Source: Micromonospora chersina
Lineage (GTDB): Bacteria; Actinomycetota; Actinomycetes; Mycobacteriales; Micromonosporaceae
Direction of reading: 5' to 3'
NCBI RefSeq assembly: GCF_900091475.1
Contig: NZ_FMIB01000002.1
Coordinates: 2,604,001 to 2,668,000 of the forward strand
DNA length: 64,000 nucleotides
Of the stretch, positions 8,785-18,149 are shown in pieces (the stretch's first letter is position 1; each line of letters begins with the position of its first letter). Below the pieces are notes generated by a model that worked only from the letters and a program-made list of their open reading frames with translations, was not told the DNA's origin and made no database searches. A program made the translations under genes and the position numbers.

Positions 8785-10572
8785 TCAGCCCACGAGGGGA
8801 CGGACGTCCCAGAGGTGGGCGCCGGGCACGTCGCGGCCCGGGCCGACCAGCGCGTCCACCGTGGCGCGGACCGGGTCGCCCGGCGTCGAGTCGGCCTGCA
8901 CCAGCACCGCCGCCCGCCAGTGCCGCAGGTCGGCGACGGCCTGGCGGCGTTCGGCGTCGCCGATCGGCGGCACCTGGCCGGTCTCGGCGGCCCGGCGCAG
9001 CAGCAGTGACGTGGGCAGGTCCGGCGCACCCCAGCGCGCGGCCGGGTCGGCGGCCGAGCGGGGGCCGATGAAGTAGCCGCCCGGCGCGTCGAAGGCCAGC
9101 CCGCTCCGCGCCGACCAGAAGCTGGCCGGGCTGACCGCGGACCCGGTGACCGGCGGCACCGGCACGAGCGTCCGCCCCGGCGGCACGTACGCCCGCCAGC
9201 CGCCGTCGGCCACGAACGCCGGCACCGGCATGGCCGGCACGGTGCGGATCGGGGTCGGGGTGAGCGGCAGCAGCGCGGCGGCGACGGCGCCCGCCCAGGG
9301 CGCCCAGGTCCGGGCCGCGCGGTACCGGACCCGGTCGAGGGCGAGGGCCAGCAGCACCCCGAGCACCGGTACGCAGACCAGCGCGAACCGGGCCGGCACC
9401 ACGAGGTCGAGCAGCGGCACCCCGGCGAGCAGCCGGTACGGCCCGGGCACCCCGGTGTCGTGCCGGTTCACGACGATCGTGGTGCCGAGCGACAGCAGCG
9501 CGAAGAGCAGCCCGCAGGCGGCGAGGGCCCGGACGAGGGGCCGCCGCCACAGCCGGACCACGACCAGCACGGCCAGCAGCGGCAGGAACGGCCCGAAGAA
9601 GGAGTTCTCCTCGGTGGCGTTCGGGGCGAGCAGCCCGGCGTGGTGGGCGTCCCCGGCCACGGTCTGCCGGGCGGCGGTGGCGTACGAGGCCAGGTCCAGC
9701 CGGTAGCCCCGGGCGTAGAACGGCATCCCGCGGTAGTGGCCGGGGCCGTGGAACTGGACCCACAGCGGGTACGCCAGCAGCACCCCGGCGACCAGCGCCC
9801 CGATCCCGAGCCGGCGCGCCACCACGGGCACCAGCCGGCGCGCCGCGCCCCGGTCCGCGAGCGCGTACGCCCCGGCGAACACCCCCGCCGCGAGGGCCAG
9901 GAAGACCAGCACCTCCTCGCCGAGGAAGACCTGGTACGCGACGGCGAGCCCGAGCAGCACCCCGTCCCGGCGGACCCGGTCGAGGGCCGGCCGGAACACC
10001 AGCCCGAGGATCACCGGGACCAGGAACTGGGCGGCCATGTGCAGGTGCGCCCCGGCCTGCGACACCAGCCCCGGGGCGAAGCCGCAGAACAGCCCGCCCA
10101 CCGCCGCGGCGGCCCGGGACCGGACCAGCCGGCGGGCGAGCAGCGCGTACCAGGCGGTGGCCGTGCCGGCGAGGCAGAGCACCACCGCCACGAGGAAGGC
10201 CACCTGGGAGCCGAACAGCGCGGTGACCGGGGTGAGCGGCACGCCCAGCCCCAGCACCGAGGTGTTGGCCATGAGGTTGACCCCGTCGGGCACGTTCAGG
10301 GCCGTGCTGTGCAGCGGGTTCTCCCCGCCGGTCACCGCCCGGGCGGCCCGCGCCAGCATCCACTCGAAGAGCATCTGGTCGCCGGCCTGGTGGAACAGCC
10401 GGTCCGGCCGGCCCCACTGGCCGGCGGTGAGCAGCACGGCGAGGCCCAGGTAGCCGGCGACCACGAGCGCGTCGACCGGGCGCGGCCGCCACCGGCGCCG
10501 GGGCGCGGGCGCGGGGCGGTCCGGGCCGGTCAGGCGGACGGGCTGGTCAGTGTCCGGACGTCCCACAACCAC
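8785..10572 (-). CDS. Polytopic GT-C-like membrane protein (paralogue 2)
   Basis: A 595-aa homologue of the genes on either side. Same plan: an acidic first loop (QAGDQMLFEWMLAR), the signature ENPLH…NVPDGVNLMANTSVLG, PLTPVTALFG, a reentrant-like segment PLWVQFHGPGHYRG, about 11 helices and a soluble tail (GGWRAYVPPGRTLVPVP, GGYFIGPRS) ending HLWDVRPLVG. No ATG fits. The GTG at 10572 has AGGAG 8 nt upstream and lies inside the last codons of paralogue 3, giving a 43-bp overlap and translational coupling. A GTG at 10566 is an alternative. Probably co-transcribed with paralogue 3. Role in cell-surface glycan or lipid glycosylation is inferred. Confidence 0.75.
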   Translation of the reverse strand: MVVGRPDTDQPVRLTGPDRPAPAPRRRWRPRPVDALVVAGYLGLAVLLTAGQWGRPDRLFHQAGDQMLFEWMLARAARAVTGGENPLHSTALNVPDGVNLMANTSVLGLGVPLTPVTALFGSQVAFLVAVVLCLAGTATAWYALLARRLVRSRAAAAVGGLFCGFAPGLVSQAGAHLHMAAQFLVPVILGLVFRPALDRVRRDGVLLGLAVAYQVFLGEEVLVFLALAAGVFAGAYALADRGAARRLVPVVARRLGIGALVAGVLLAYPLWVQFHGPGHYRGMPFYARGYRLDLASYATAARQTVAGDAHHAGLLAPNATEENSFFGPFLPLLAVLVVVRLWRRPLVRALAACGLLFALLSLGTTIVVNRHDTGVPGPYRLLAGVPLLDLVVPARFALVCVPVLGVLLALALDRVRYRAARTWAPWAGAVAAALLPLTPTPIRTVPAMPVPAFVADGGWRAYVPPGRTLVPVPPVTGSAVSPASFWSARSGLAFDAPGGYFIGPRSAADPAARWGAPDLPTSLLLRRAAETGQVPPIGDAERRQAVADLRHWRAAVLVQADSTPGDPVRATVDALVGPGRDVPGAHLWDVRPLVG

Positions 10573-12407
10573 ACGTCCAGCTCCTGCCGGGCGGGCCCGA
10601 CCAGCTGCTCCACGGTGCGGCGCAGCGGCTCGGCGTTCTGCTCGTTCAGCGGCAGCACCACGATCGCGGCCCGCCAGTGCCGCAGCTCGTCCAGGAAGCG
10701 GCGGCGCTGCCGGTCGTCGAGCTTCGGCGTACGCCCGGTGGCCTCGACCTCGGCGAGCAGCTCGCCGATGCCGCTGGGCCGGCCACCGAAGCGGCCCGGG
10801 TCGCCGGTGACCCCGTTGCGCGGGGCGAGGAAATAGCCCCCGGGAATCTTGAAGGCCAGGTCGGTGCTGGCCGCCCAGCGCATCGGGTCGGTGTTGCCCA
10901 TGGCCGGCACCGGCACGGACACCAGCGTCTGGTCCGGCCCGACGTACTGCCGCCACCGGTCGGCAGTGATGAACTTGGGCACCGCCGGGCGGGTGGTGAC
11001 CCGCAACGGCATGGGCGCGATCGGCAGCAGCGCGAACACGAGGCCGGCGGCGGTCAGGGTACGCACGGTGCGCCGCTCCACGACCCGCAGCGCCGCCGCC
11101 CGCTCGACGGCCAGCGCCAGCAGCACCCCGACGACCACGGTGGTGATGAGGCCGAACCGGGTCGGCACCACGGCGTCGAGCAGCGGCAGCTTCACCAGCA
11201 GCTCCCACGGGCCGGTGACGAGGTCCCGGTCCCACCAGGAGATCCGCTCGCCGAGGGAGAGCACGGCGAAGAACAGCCCCGTCGCCCCGAGCGCCCGGAC
11301 CACCACCTCCCGGCGCAGCCACACCACGATGCCGACGGCCAGCAGCGACAGGCTCCAGCCGAAGAAGGCGTTCTCCTCCGAGTAGTTCGGGGCCAGGTTG
11401 ACGTTGGCCCGCTCGTTGCCGCCCAACGTGGTCGACCCCGGGGTGAAGAACGCGGCGATGTCGTTGCCGTAGTCGCGGACCGTGTCGCTGAGCCCGTGGT
11501 ACGCCATCGGCCCCGCGAACTGCACCCACAGCGGGTACGCGAGCAGCGCCCCGGCGAGCACCGCGCAGACGCCCAGCCCGACGCCGAGCGGCCGCCACGC
11601 GGCGGCCCACCGCTCCCGCTGCTGCACCACCACGGCGCTCAGGAACACCCCGCAGGCCAGCGCCGTGAAGAGCAGGATCTCCTCGTTGACGAACGCCTGC
11701 GCGGTGACCAGCAGGGCGAGCAGCGCGCCGTCGCGGACCGGCCGGGTCGAGCGGGTCAGCACCAGCACCCGCCACACGATGAACGGCAGCAGGAACTGGC
11801 TGATGATGTTCGGGTGCCAGTTGGCGTGCGACAGCATGGCCGGCGAGAACCCGCAGAACCAGGCGCCCACGGCCGCGGCCAGCCGGTGGCGGACCAGGTG
11901 CCGGGAGAGCACCCGGTACCAGGCGGCGGCCGTGCCGGCGAGCCCCAGCGTGACCAGGGTGACGAAGGAGACCGCCGGTCCGAACAGGAGGGTCACCGGC
12001 ACCATCGGAATGCCGAGGGCCAGGATGGCGGTGTTCGCCATCAGGTTCACGCCGTCCGGATAGTTGAACTGGTCCGTGTAGAACGGGTACTCGCCGTGCA
12101 GCACCACCCGCACCGAGTGGGCCAGGAAGAACTGCACCTGCGCCGGGTCGCTGCTGTAGAGCGCCGCCACCCGGCCGGCCGGGTCGGCCCAGATCCCGCT
12201 TGTCACCCAGAGCGCGGCCAGCAGGAAGACCCCGTACACGGCCAGGTCCTGCCGGCGCGGCGTCCACCGCCACCGCCGCCGCGCGACCGGGGCGGCCGGC
12301 TCCGGCTCCCCCGCGGTCACCGGGGGTTCGTCCACCATGACGGAGAGCGGTCCACCCGGGCCGTCGGCGTCCGGCGTCGAGTCACCACGGGGCTCGGCAG
12401 GCGTCAC
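10530..12407 (-). CDS. Polytopic GT-C-like membrane protein (paralogue 3)
   Basis: A 625-aa member of the same family. An acidic Pro/Glu-rich cytoplasmic N-terminus of about 45 residues precedes about 11 membrane helices. Signatures: SSDPAQVQFFLAHS in the first loop, FNYPDGVNLMANTAILALG, PMVPVTLLFG, PLWVQFAGPMAYHG, NYSEENAFFGW, and the tail DRWRQYVGPDQTLVSVP, IPGGYFLAPRN and DVWLWDVRTL. The GTG at 12407 is 9 nt after a TAGACT box, fitting a leaderless mRNA; an internal ATG (MVDEPPV) is less likely. It is first gene of a two-gene operon with paralogue 2 and diverges from the lipoprotein gene. Low pairwise identity between the three paralogues implies old duplication. Confidence 0.75.
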   Translation of the reverse strand: MTPAEPRGDSTPDADGPGGPLSVMVDEPPVTAGEPEPAAPVARRRWRWTPRRQDLAVYGVFLLAALWVTSGIWADPAGRVAALYSSDPAQVQFFLAHSVRVVLHGEYPFYTDQFNYPDGVNLMANTAILALGIPMVPVTLLFGPAVSFVTLVTLGLAGTAAAWYRVLSRHLVRHRLAAAVGAWFCGFSPAMLSHANWHPNIISQFLLPFIVWRVLVLTRSTRPVRDGALLALLVTAQAFVNEEILLFTALACGVFLSAVVVQQRERWAAAWRPLGVGLGVCAVLAGALLAYPLWVQFAGPMAYHGLSDTVRDYGNDIAAFFTPGSTTLGGNERANVNLAPNYSEENAFFGWSLSLLAVGIVVWLRREVVVRALGATGLFFAVLSLGERISWWDRDLVTGPWELLVKLPLLDAVVPTRFGLITTVVVGVLLALAVERAAALRVVERRTVRTLTAAGLVFALLPIAPMPLRVTTRPAVPKFITADRWRQYVGPDQTLVSVPVPAMGNTDPMRWAASTDLAFKIPGGYFLAPRNGVTGDPGRFGGRPSGIGELLAEVEATGRTPKLDDRQRRRFLDELRHWRAAIVVLPLNEQNAEPLRRTVEQLVGPARQELDVWLWDVRTLTSPSA

Positions 12408-12416
12408 AGTCGGCGG

Positions 12417-12422
12417 AGTCTA
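12417..12422 (-). promoter_or_regulatory. -10 box of leaderless promoter
   Basis: TAGACT on the minus strand ends 9 nt before the GTG at 12407. There is no Shine-Dalgarno sequence between them, as expected for a leaderless transcript of the two-gene membrane-protein operon. Confidence 0.5.
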
Positions 12423-12576
12423 CCGGAGCAGGTCATCGGCGTCCGAATCGCCGCGCATCGTCCTTTCTGGCCGGTGCCCCGCCGGGTCGAGGTGGGCGCG
12501 GCCGTCGGCCGGACATCTCGTACCATGTGGGCTTCCGGACACGACCGGTGAAGACGGGACTCAGGGGGCGTACAGG

Positions 12577-13761
12577 GTGGTTTCAGTCCGTCGAGGCGGC
12601 ACGACGGCCACCGCGCTGCTGGCCCTGCTGCTGACCGGCTGCGGCCCCGTCGCCGGGCGGCAGCCGGCGGCGCTGCCGGTCGGCTACGACAGCCTGGACG
12701 GCACCCTGAAGGTCTGGCCGGCGCGGGGCAACCTGGCCCGCGACGCCGCCGCGACCGCCGGCATCACCGCCGCCGTCCGCGACTGGCGCTCCCCCGTCGA
12801 CGACCGCGCCCACCTCGCCTCCTCCGGCATCCTCTACTCCGGCGAGGTCGCCGGGTCGCCGCTCGCCCTGGTCGCCGCCGACGTGCCCGGCGAGGCCGCC
12901 TCCTGGCTGCTGCAACTCGACCGCGACGGGCAGCGCTGGCGGGTCGCCCACGCCACCGAGTACACCGACCCCGGCTACCTCGTCTACTCCGACGTGCTGC
13001 CCGTCCAGCAGCCCACCGGCCGCCGCTACCTCACCTCCGCCCGCGTCGAACGGCTGCTCGGCCCCGACGGCAAGGCGCTCCCCGCCGCCGACGGCATCAC
13101 CGAGCCGGTCGCCGTGCCCGCCTGCCAGGCCGTGGCCGTGACCGCGACGCTGCGGCCCACCCGCTCGCTGCCGCGCGGCCGGGCCGCGGACCGCGTCCTC
13201 GACCTGGGTACGGGGACATCAGCGCCCCGCTATCCGCTGGTGCGGGACGAGACGGGCTCGGGGAAGCGGGCGCTGACCGGGCTGGACACCTGCGTGCTCG
13301 CCGGGGAGCGGGGACCGTTCGGGAGCGTGCCGCGGCGGATCGGGGACCGGCAGGCGCCCCTGTCGGTGCCGGAGTCCTGGCCGATGGCGAAGATCGCGGT
13401 GCGGTCGCTGGGTTCCGTTGCGCTCGGTGGCGGGGAGCCGGGTGAGCTGGAGCAGCTCACCTGGGAGAGCGCCACCGGGACGATGACCGCGGTGGTCTAC
13501 CGGCCTGCTGGTGGTGGTGCTCCCGTGGTCTCGCCTGCCGACCGGTCGACGACCTTGCAGGCTTACTACCTGCCGGTGCCGGGGCAGCCTTTGGCCGTGT
13601 TGAGCTGGCGGACGCGGGATGCCTCGTTCGCGGCGCCGCCGGGGACCACCCGCCTTGTGGACCGGCCTGGGCTGGTGGTGGTGGCGCAGCCGGACCGGAA
13701 GCAGACGTTCAGCCTCGCTGGCACGGAGAAGACCTGGTACCGGTCCGTGGGCGGGCGCTGA
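12577..13761 (+). CDS. Putative lipoprotein, unknown function
   Basis: A 394-aa protein with a lipoprotein signal: VSVRRGG, a hydrophobic stretch, then the lipobox LLTGC (Cys at about residue 23). The mature part has two beta-rich halves, with four later cysteines at most, and no domain I recognise. The GTG at 12577 fits because the signal peptide begins right there and a G-rich ribosome site lies upstream; a TACCAT box at 12521–12526 could be its -10 element. Codon style changes in the second half (after about 13200), with more T- and G-ending codons than in the first half. It diverges from the GT-C-like operon and may act with it at the cell surface (inference). Confidence 0.7.
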   Translation: MVSVRRGGTTATALLALLLTGCGPVAGRQPAALPVGYDSLDGTLKVWPARGNLARDAAATAGITAAVRDWRSPVDDRAHLASSGILYSGEVAGSPLALVAADVPGEAASWLLQLDRDGQRWRVAHATEYTDPGYLVYSDVLPVQQPTGRRYLTSARVERLLGPDGKALPAADGITEPVAVPACQAVAVTATLRPTRSLPRGRAADRVLDLGTGTSAPRYPLVRDETGSGKRALTGLDTCVLAGERGPFGSVPRRIGDRQAPLSVPESWPMAKIAVRSLGSVALGGGEPGELEQLTWESATGTMTAVVYRPAGGGAPVVSPADRSTTLQAYYLPVPGQPLAVLSWRTRDASFAAPPGTTRLVDRPGLVVVAQPDRKQTFSLAGTEKTWYRSVGGR

Positions 13762-13886
13762 GGCCGCCTGTGGTCGCGGTGGTGGGGTTCGGGGCAGCTC
13801 GACCCGCTCCGGGCGGTCAGGCTTGATGCCTGCGCTGCCCTGCTAGTGGTCTTTCGAGGGTGGCGGCTTGGGTTCACCGCCCCTGG

Positions 13887-13936
13887 AGATCTTGGAACCA
13901 AACGGCCCCTATAGGGGCCCTTTCCTACCAAGATCT
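13887..13936. repeat. Intergenic inverted repeat with perfect 16-bp palindromic core
   Basis: Outer arms AGATCTTGG (13887–13895) and CCAAGATCT (13928–13936) are perfect complements. The centre holds GGCCCCTATAGGGGCC (13904–13919), a perfect palindrome. It lies between the lipoprotein gene and the HD-domain remnant and resembles the other intergenic palindromes in this window. Confidence 0.75.
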
Positions 13937-13942
13937 TCTCCG

Positions 13943-14239
13943 GTGGCCTCACACGAGGCGGTGGAGGCGGACTTTGGGGCGTTCGTTTACGTCATCACCG
14001 CCGCCGTTGCCGAGTACGAAGCCGGCGAGACCCTCGAAGCCGTCGTCGCCCGCGACGCCGACAAGCTCGAATGCCTCGTCCAAGCCGTTGACTACCGCCA
14101 CCAGGGCGTCGACAACGTCCAGCGCTGGATCGACAGCTCCCGCGCCGCGCTCAAGACCGCGTCCGCCCACCGCCTCGCCGATGCCGCGCTCAGCGGACAG
14201 CCACTCGCCTGGCTCAGCCCTCCTGCTGAGGAGAAGTAG
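13943..14239 (+). pseudogene. 5'-truncated HD-domain hydrolase remnant
   Basis: The reading frame after the palindrome encodes only the C-terminal half of an HD-domain nucleotidase/hydrolase of the YfbR-like type: EYEAGETLEAVVARDADKLE, then CLVQAVDYRHQGVDN, WIDSSRAAL and LADAAL. The ARDADKLECL segment is the conserved second half of the metal site. The N-terminal half, with the first His and the HD pair, is missing. In its place the frame runs back through the palindrome into unrelated sequence. The fragment cannot form the metal centre and is best read as decayed. It ends 26 bp inside the convergent GNAT gene. Confidence 0.7.
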
Positions 14240-14774
14240 AGGTCGCCGCACGGTGGGCCATCAACTCCAGCCGCATACCGATGTATTGGGAGTTGTCTGG
14301 TCCTTCCCGAGCCTCGCCGTCCGGCTTCCAGCCGTGTCTGGTGTAGAACGCTCGCGCCCGGCTGTTGCGCTCCCAGACTTCGAGCAGACCGGTCGGCAGC
14401 GAGATCTCCTCCAGGTAGCGCACGAAGAGCGCATGCAAGGTGCTGCCGATTCCCTTCCGCCAACTGCCGGGGACGACGTGGATCTGGTACAACTGGCCCA
14501 CCGTGCCGGCGTCCACCTCCGACGACAGCGGAGGACCCATCGCGGCGATGCCGACGATGCGGCCGTCGACGACAGCGCACAGGACCCTCTTGCGGGGTGA
14601 TCCGATCGCCGCCGTCCAGCCGGTTCGCTGTTCGCGCTCCAGCGTCGGGTTCACGATGGATTCGGAGGTCAGGCCGCCGGCTCCGTAATAGGCCAGACGT
14701 GCCTGAGTGTGCACGTCGATGATTCCGTCCAGATCGGCGAGGGTCGCCTGCCGGATTTCCAGCGACCCGCTCAC
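14214..14774 (-). CDS. GNAT family N-acetyltransferase
   Basis: A 186-aa single-domain acetyltransferase. The fold starts LEIRQATLADLDGIIDVH, the acetyl-CoA binding loop is VVPGSWRKGIGSTLHALF (R/Q-x-x-G-x-G/A type), and the C-terminal strand follows in WERNSRARAFYTRHGWKPDG. The GTG at 14774 (VSGSLEIRQ) places the start just before the first beta strand; a longer frame to 14873 exists but its extra residues look non-coding. Substrate unknown: these enzymes acetylate small amines, antibiotics or protein N-termini. Its 3' end overlaps the HD remnant on the opposite strand. Confidence 0.85.
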   Translation of the reverse strand: MSGSLEIRQATLADLDGIIDVHTQARLAYYGAGGLTSESIVNPTLEREQRTGWTAAIGSPRKRVLCAVVDGRIVGIAAMGPPLSSEVDAGTVGQLYQIHVVPGSWRKGIGSTLHALFVRYLEEISLPTGLLEVWERNSRARAFYTRHGWKPDGEAREGPDNSQYIGMRLELMAHRAATSTSPQQEG

Positions 14775-14909
14775 GCGCCCGATCTCCCGAGCCGCGTGGG
14801 TGAACAACCTTCGATCGACCACCACCAGCGCAGATCCATGCATCGACACTACTGGTTCTGCCGATTTCCACATGGCGTGGTTGCCGGCAGGGCAAGAGCC
14901 GCCGACGCG

Positions 14910-14944
14910 AACGGGCGGCCCTGCCTGGGACAGGACCGCCCGTT
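14910..14944 (-). terminator. Rho-independent-type hairpin after dxs
   Basis: Arms AACGGGCGGCCCTG (14910–14923) and CAGGACCGCCCGTT (14931–14944) pair with one mismatch around a short loop. The hairpin lies 15 nt beyond the dxs stop codon. Confidence 0.7.
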
Positions 14945-14958
14945 AGGCGTAGCTCGGA

Positions 14959-16905
14959 TCAGTTCTTGGCGGTCGCCTCGTCCGCGGCGGGGTCGACGGA
15001 CTGCGCGTCCAGCCCCGAGATCCACCCGGTCACGTCCCGCGCCACGTCCTGAGCCGTCAACCCGAGGTCAGCAAGGATCTGCGCCCGGGTCCCGTGCGGG
15101 TGCCAGTCCGCCGGCACCCCCAGATCCTTCACCGGCACCCGAACGTCAGCGTCCCGCATGGCCTGAGCAAGGGCGGATCCGACGCCACCAACCCGCACCC
15201 CGTCCTCGACGGTGACCACGAGCCGGTGACCGGCCGCCAGCTCGACCAGCTCGGCCGGCACCGGTCGCACCCACCGCGGGTCGACAACGGTCACCCCGTA
15301 GCCCTGCTCGGCGACCCGGGTGGCGACCTCCATACCGAGGCCCGCGAACGAGCCGACCGCGACCAGCAGCACGTCGGTACGCGCCGACTCGGCCAGCACG
15401 TCGACCGGGCCGACCCGGCGGACAGCCGGCAGGTCGGCGGCCACGGTGCCGGTCGGGAAGCGCAGGATCGTCGGGCCGTCGTCCACGGCGATCGCCTCGC
15501 GCAGTTCCTCGCGGAGGGTGGCGGAGTCGCGGGGCGCGGCGATCCGCAGGCCGGGCACCGTGCCGAACACCGACATGTCCCAGATGCCGTAGTGGCTGGG
15601 CCCGTCGGGGCCGGTGATGCCGGCCCGGTCGAGCACGAAGGTGACCGGCAGCTTGTGCATGGCCACGTCGAGCAGGACCTGGTCGAAGGCGCGGTTGAGG
15701 AAGGTGGCGTAGACGGCGACGACCGGGTGCAGGCCGCCCATGGCGAGGCCGGCCGCCGAGGTGGCGGCGTGCTGCTCGGCGATGCCCACGTCGTACACCC
15801 GGTTGGGGTACTTGCGGGCGAGGGTGGCGATGCCGGTGGGCTCGGCCATGGCGGCGGTGATGCCGACCACGTCGGGGCGCTCGTCGGCGATGCTGACCAG
15901 CTCGTCGGCGAAGACGTGGGTCCACTTCACCGACGGCGCGGCGAGCAGCTTGCCGGTCTCGATGTCGAACGCGCCGCCCGGGCCGTGCAGGCGGTCCGCC
16001 TCGTCCTCCTCGGCGGCGCGGTAGCCGTAGCCCTTGCGGGTGACCGCGTGGACTATCACCGGGCCGCCGAAGTTCTTGGCGGCGCGCAGCGCCGACTCGA
16101 TCGCGGGGACGTCGTGGCCGTCGACCGGGCCGACGTACTTGATGCCGAGGTCCTCGAACATGGCCTGCGGGGCGACCGCGTCCTTGATGCCCTTCTTGAC
16201 CGCGTGCAGCACCTCGTACATGGGCCTGCCGACCAGCGGGGTCGAGCCGAGGGCGTCCTTGACGGTGTCGAGCACCTTCTCGTAGCTCGGGTTGAGCCGC
16301 AGCGACGACAGGTGGTCGGCGAGGCCGCCGATGGTCGGCGAGTAGGACCGGCCGTTGTCGTTGACCACGATCACGAGCGGGTTGCCGGCGGTGGCGATGT
16401 TGTTCAGCGCCTCCCAGCACATGCCGCCGGTGAGGGCGCCGTCGCCGACCACGGCGACGACGCTGCGCTTCTCGCCACGCAGCGCGTACGCCTTGGCGAG
16501 GCCGTCGGCGTAGGAGAGGGCGGTGGAGGCGTGCGAGTTCTCGATGAGGTCGTGCTCGCTCTCCGCCTGGCTGGGGTAGCCGGAGAGGCCACCGCGCTGG
16601 CGGAGCTTGTCGAAGCCCTCCTGCCGGCCGGTGACGATCTTGTGTACGTAGGCCTGGTGGCCGGTGTCGAACAGGAGCCGGTCGCGCGGCGAGTCGAAGA
16701 CCCGGTGCATGGCCAGGGTCAGCTCGACCACGCCCAGGTTGGGGCCGACGTGCCCGCCGGTGCGGGAGACCTTGGCGATCAGGAAGTCCCGGATCTCGGC
16801 CGCGAGGATGTCCAGTTGCTCGGCCGTCATCCGCTTCACGTCCTGCGGGCCGCGGACGGTGCCCAGCAGCCGACCGTGGTTGGCCGTGCCCTCTTCAACA
16901 CTCAT
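14959..16905 (-). CDS. dxs: 1-deoxy-D-xylulose-5-phosphate synthase
   Basis: This 648-aa enzyme condenses pyruvate and glyceraldehyde-3-phosphate to DXP, the first step of the MEP isoprenoid pathway, using thiamine diphosphate. The N-terminal half shows the ThDP motif [18 protein letters not shown] (GDG…NN). The transketolase pyrimidine domain follows ([19 protein letters not shown], with the catalytic Glu), then [15 protein letters not shown] and the C-terminal domain. Length matches the family (about 620–650 aa). It is the last gene of an apparent minus-strand series KimA-like permease–methyltransferase–anmK–dxs and is followed by a strong hairpin. The ATG at 16905 has a suitable upstream spacing. 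Confidence 0.97.
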   Translation of the reverse strand: MSVEEGTANHGRLLGTVRGPQDVKRMTAEQLDILAAEIRDFLIAKVSRTGGHVGPNLGVVELTLAMHRVFDSPRDRLLFDTGHQAYVHKIVTGRQEGFDKLRQRGGLSGYPSQAESEHDLIENSHASTALSYADGLAKAYALRGEKRSVVAVVGDGALTGGMCWEALNNIATAGNPLVIVVNDNGRSYSPTIGGLADHLSSLRLNPSYEKVLDTVKDALGSTPLVGRPMYEVLHAVKKGIKDAVAPQAMFEDLGIKYVGPVDGHDVPAIESALRAAKNFGGPVIVHAVTRKGYGYRAAEEDEADRLHGPGGAFDIETGKLLAAPSVKWTHVFADELVSIADERPDVVGITAAMAEPTGIATLARKYPNRVYDVGIAEQHAATSAAGLAMGGLHPVVAVYATFLNRAFDQVLLDVAMHKLPVTFVLDRAGITGPDGPSHYGIWDMSVFGTVPGLRIAAPRDSATLREELREAIAVDDGPTILRFPTGTVAADLPAVRRVGPVDVLAESARTDVLLVAVGSFAGLGMEVATRVAEQGYGVTVVDPRWVRPVPAELVELAAGHRLVVTVEDGVRVGGVGSALAQAMRDADVRVPVKDLGVPADWHPHGTRAQILADLGLTAQDVARDVTGWISGLDAQSVDPAADEATAKN

Positions 16906-16975
16906 GACCGAAGAGTCTATCGGCCACCCGACACCCCGCAGCGCGGCCGTGGATCTTCCCTGGTCAGAGCCCCGA

Positions 16976-18136
16976 TCAGGGGACGAGGACCAGCCGGCGC
17001 GGCGGGTCCGCCGGGGTCGCGGCGAACGGGGGGCCGGAGGGGGTCCAGGAGCCGAGCACGGCCGCCCGGGACGCCCCGGTGACCGAGGGGACGGCCCCGG
17101 GCAGCCCGTGCCAGGAGAGCCACCCCAGCAGGGCGAACGCGTACGCCTCCTTGGCCTGGGCCGGCACCCCCAGCTCGTCGGTGGTGCGCAGCCGCCAGCG
17201 GCCCTCCCCGAGCGCGGCGAGCCGGGCCCGGAGTGTGGGGTTGCGCACTCCCCCGCCGGCGGCGATGACCTCGGTCACCCCGTGCCGGTCGCAGGCGTCG
17301 GCGACGGTCCGGGCGGTCAGCTCGGTGAGCGTGGCCAGCACGTCGTCGGCGGCCACCGGCTCCCCCAGGGCGGCCAGCCGGTCGTCCAGGTAGCGGCCGT
17401 GGAACAGCTCCTTGCCGGTCGACTTGGGCGGGGGCGCGGCGTAGTAGGGCTCGGCCAGCAGCAGCGCCAGCAGCCCCTCGTGGACCCGGCCGGCCGCCGC
17501 CCGCGCCCCGTCGAGGTCGCAGGGGCGGTCCAGGAAGCGCCGGGCCGCCGCGTCCAGGAGGGCGTTGGCCGGGCCCACGTCGTACCCGAGGACCGGCGCT
17601 CCGGGCGCGACCACGGTGAGGTTCGCGATGCCGCCCAAGTTGAGCGCCGCGCGCGACCCGGCGGCCGCGTCGAGCAGCAGCGCGTCGAAGGCCGGCACGA
17701 GCGGCGCGCCCTGGCCGCCGGCCGCCACGTCCGCCGACCGAAGGTCGTGCAACACGGGTACGCCCACCCGGGCGGCCACCCGCGCCGGCGCGCCGAGTTG
17801 GAGGGTGCCCCGCACCCGGCCCGCCTCGACCCAGTGGAAGACCGTCTGCCCGGGCGAGACCACCGCGTCGACCGTGCCACCGGCCAGCTCGACGCCGGCC
17901 GCCGCCGCCTCGGCGAAGACCTCCCCGAGGCGGTTGTCCAGCCGGCAGACCGCCTCGATGGTGGTGGCCGCCGGGGGCAGCAGCGCGCCGATCTCGGCCC
18001 GCAGGTCGTCGGGGTAGTGGAGGCTGCGGTGCCCGAGCGGCCGCAGCGTCAGCGTCTCCCCGTCCCGGGTGAACTCGGCAGCCACCACGTCCACCCCGTC
18101 GTACGAGGTGCCCGACATCAGCCCGACGATCTTCAT
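16976..18136 (-). CDS. anmK: Anhydro-N-acetylmuramic acid kinase
   Basis: A 386-aa cytoplasmic kinase of cell-wall recycling. It cleaves and phosphorylates 1,6-anhydro-MurNAc to MurNAc-6-phosphate. The N-terminal ATP-binding signature [16 protein letters not shown] is diagnostic, followed by the catalytic segment [10 protein letters not shown] (GQTV with a nearby His), and [12 protein letters not shown] in the second ASKHA lobe and [11 protein letters not shown] near the C-terminus. The ATG at 18136 lies 13 nt after the stop of the upstream RNA methyltransferase, so the two are likely co-transcribed. In S. coelicolor-type actinobacteria the same enzyme sits near dxs (from memory). Confidence 0.95.
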   Translation of the reverse strand: MKIVGLMSGTSYDGVDVVAAEFTRDGETLTLRPLGHRSLHYPDDLRAEIGALLPPAATTIEAVCRLDNRLGEVFAEAAAAGVELAGGTVDAVVSPGQTVFHWVEAGRVRGTLQLGAPARVAARVGVPVLHDLRSADVAAGGQGAPLVPAFDALLLDAAAGSRAALNLGGIANLTVVAPGAPVLGYDVGPANALLDAAARRFLDRPCDLDGARAAAGRVHEGLLALLLAEPYYAAPPPKSTGKELFHGRYLDDRLAALGEPVAADDVLATLTELTARTVADACDRHGVTEVIAAGGGVRNPTLRARLAALGEGRWRLRTTDELGVPAQAKEAYAFALLGWLSWHGLPGAVPSVTGASRAAVLGSWTPSGPPFAATPADPPRRLVLVP

Positions 18137-18149
18137 CGGGCCAGGCTAG

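Noticed and set aside
8785..12273. Single 1162-aa fused membrane protein
   Set aside because: It runs through the paralogue 3 gene in another frame; the real start is near 10572.
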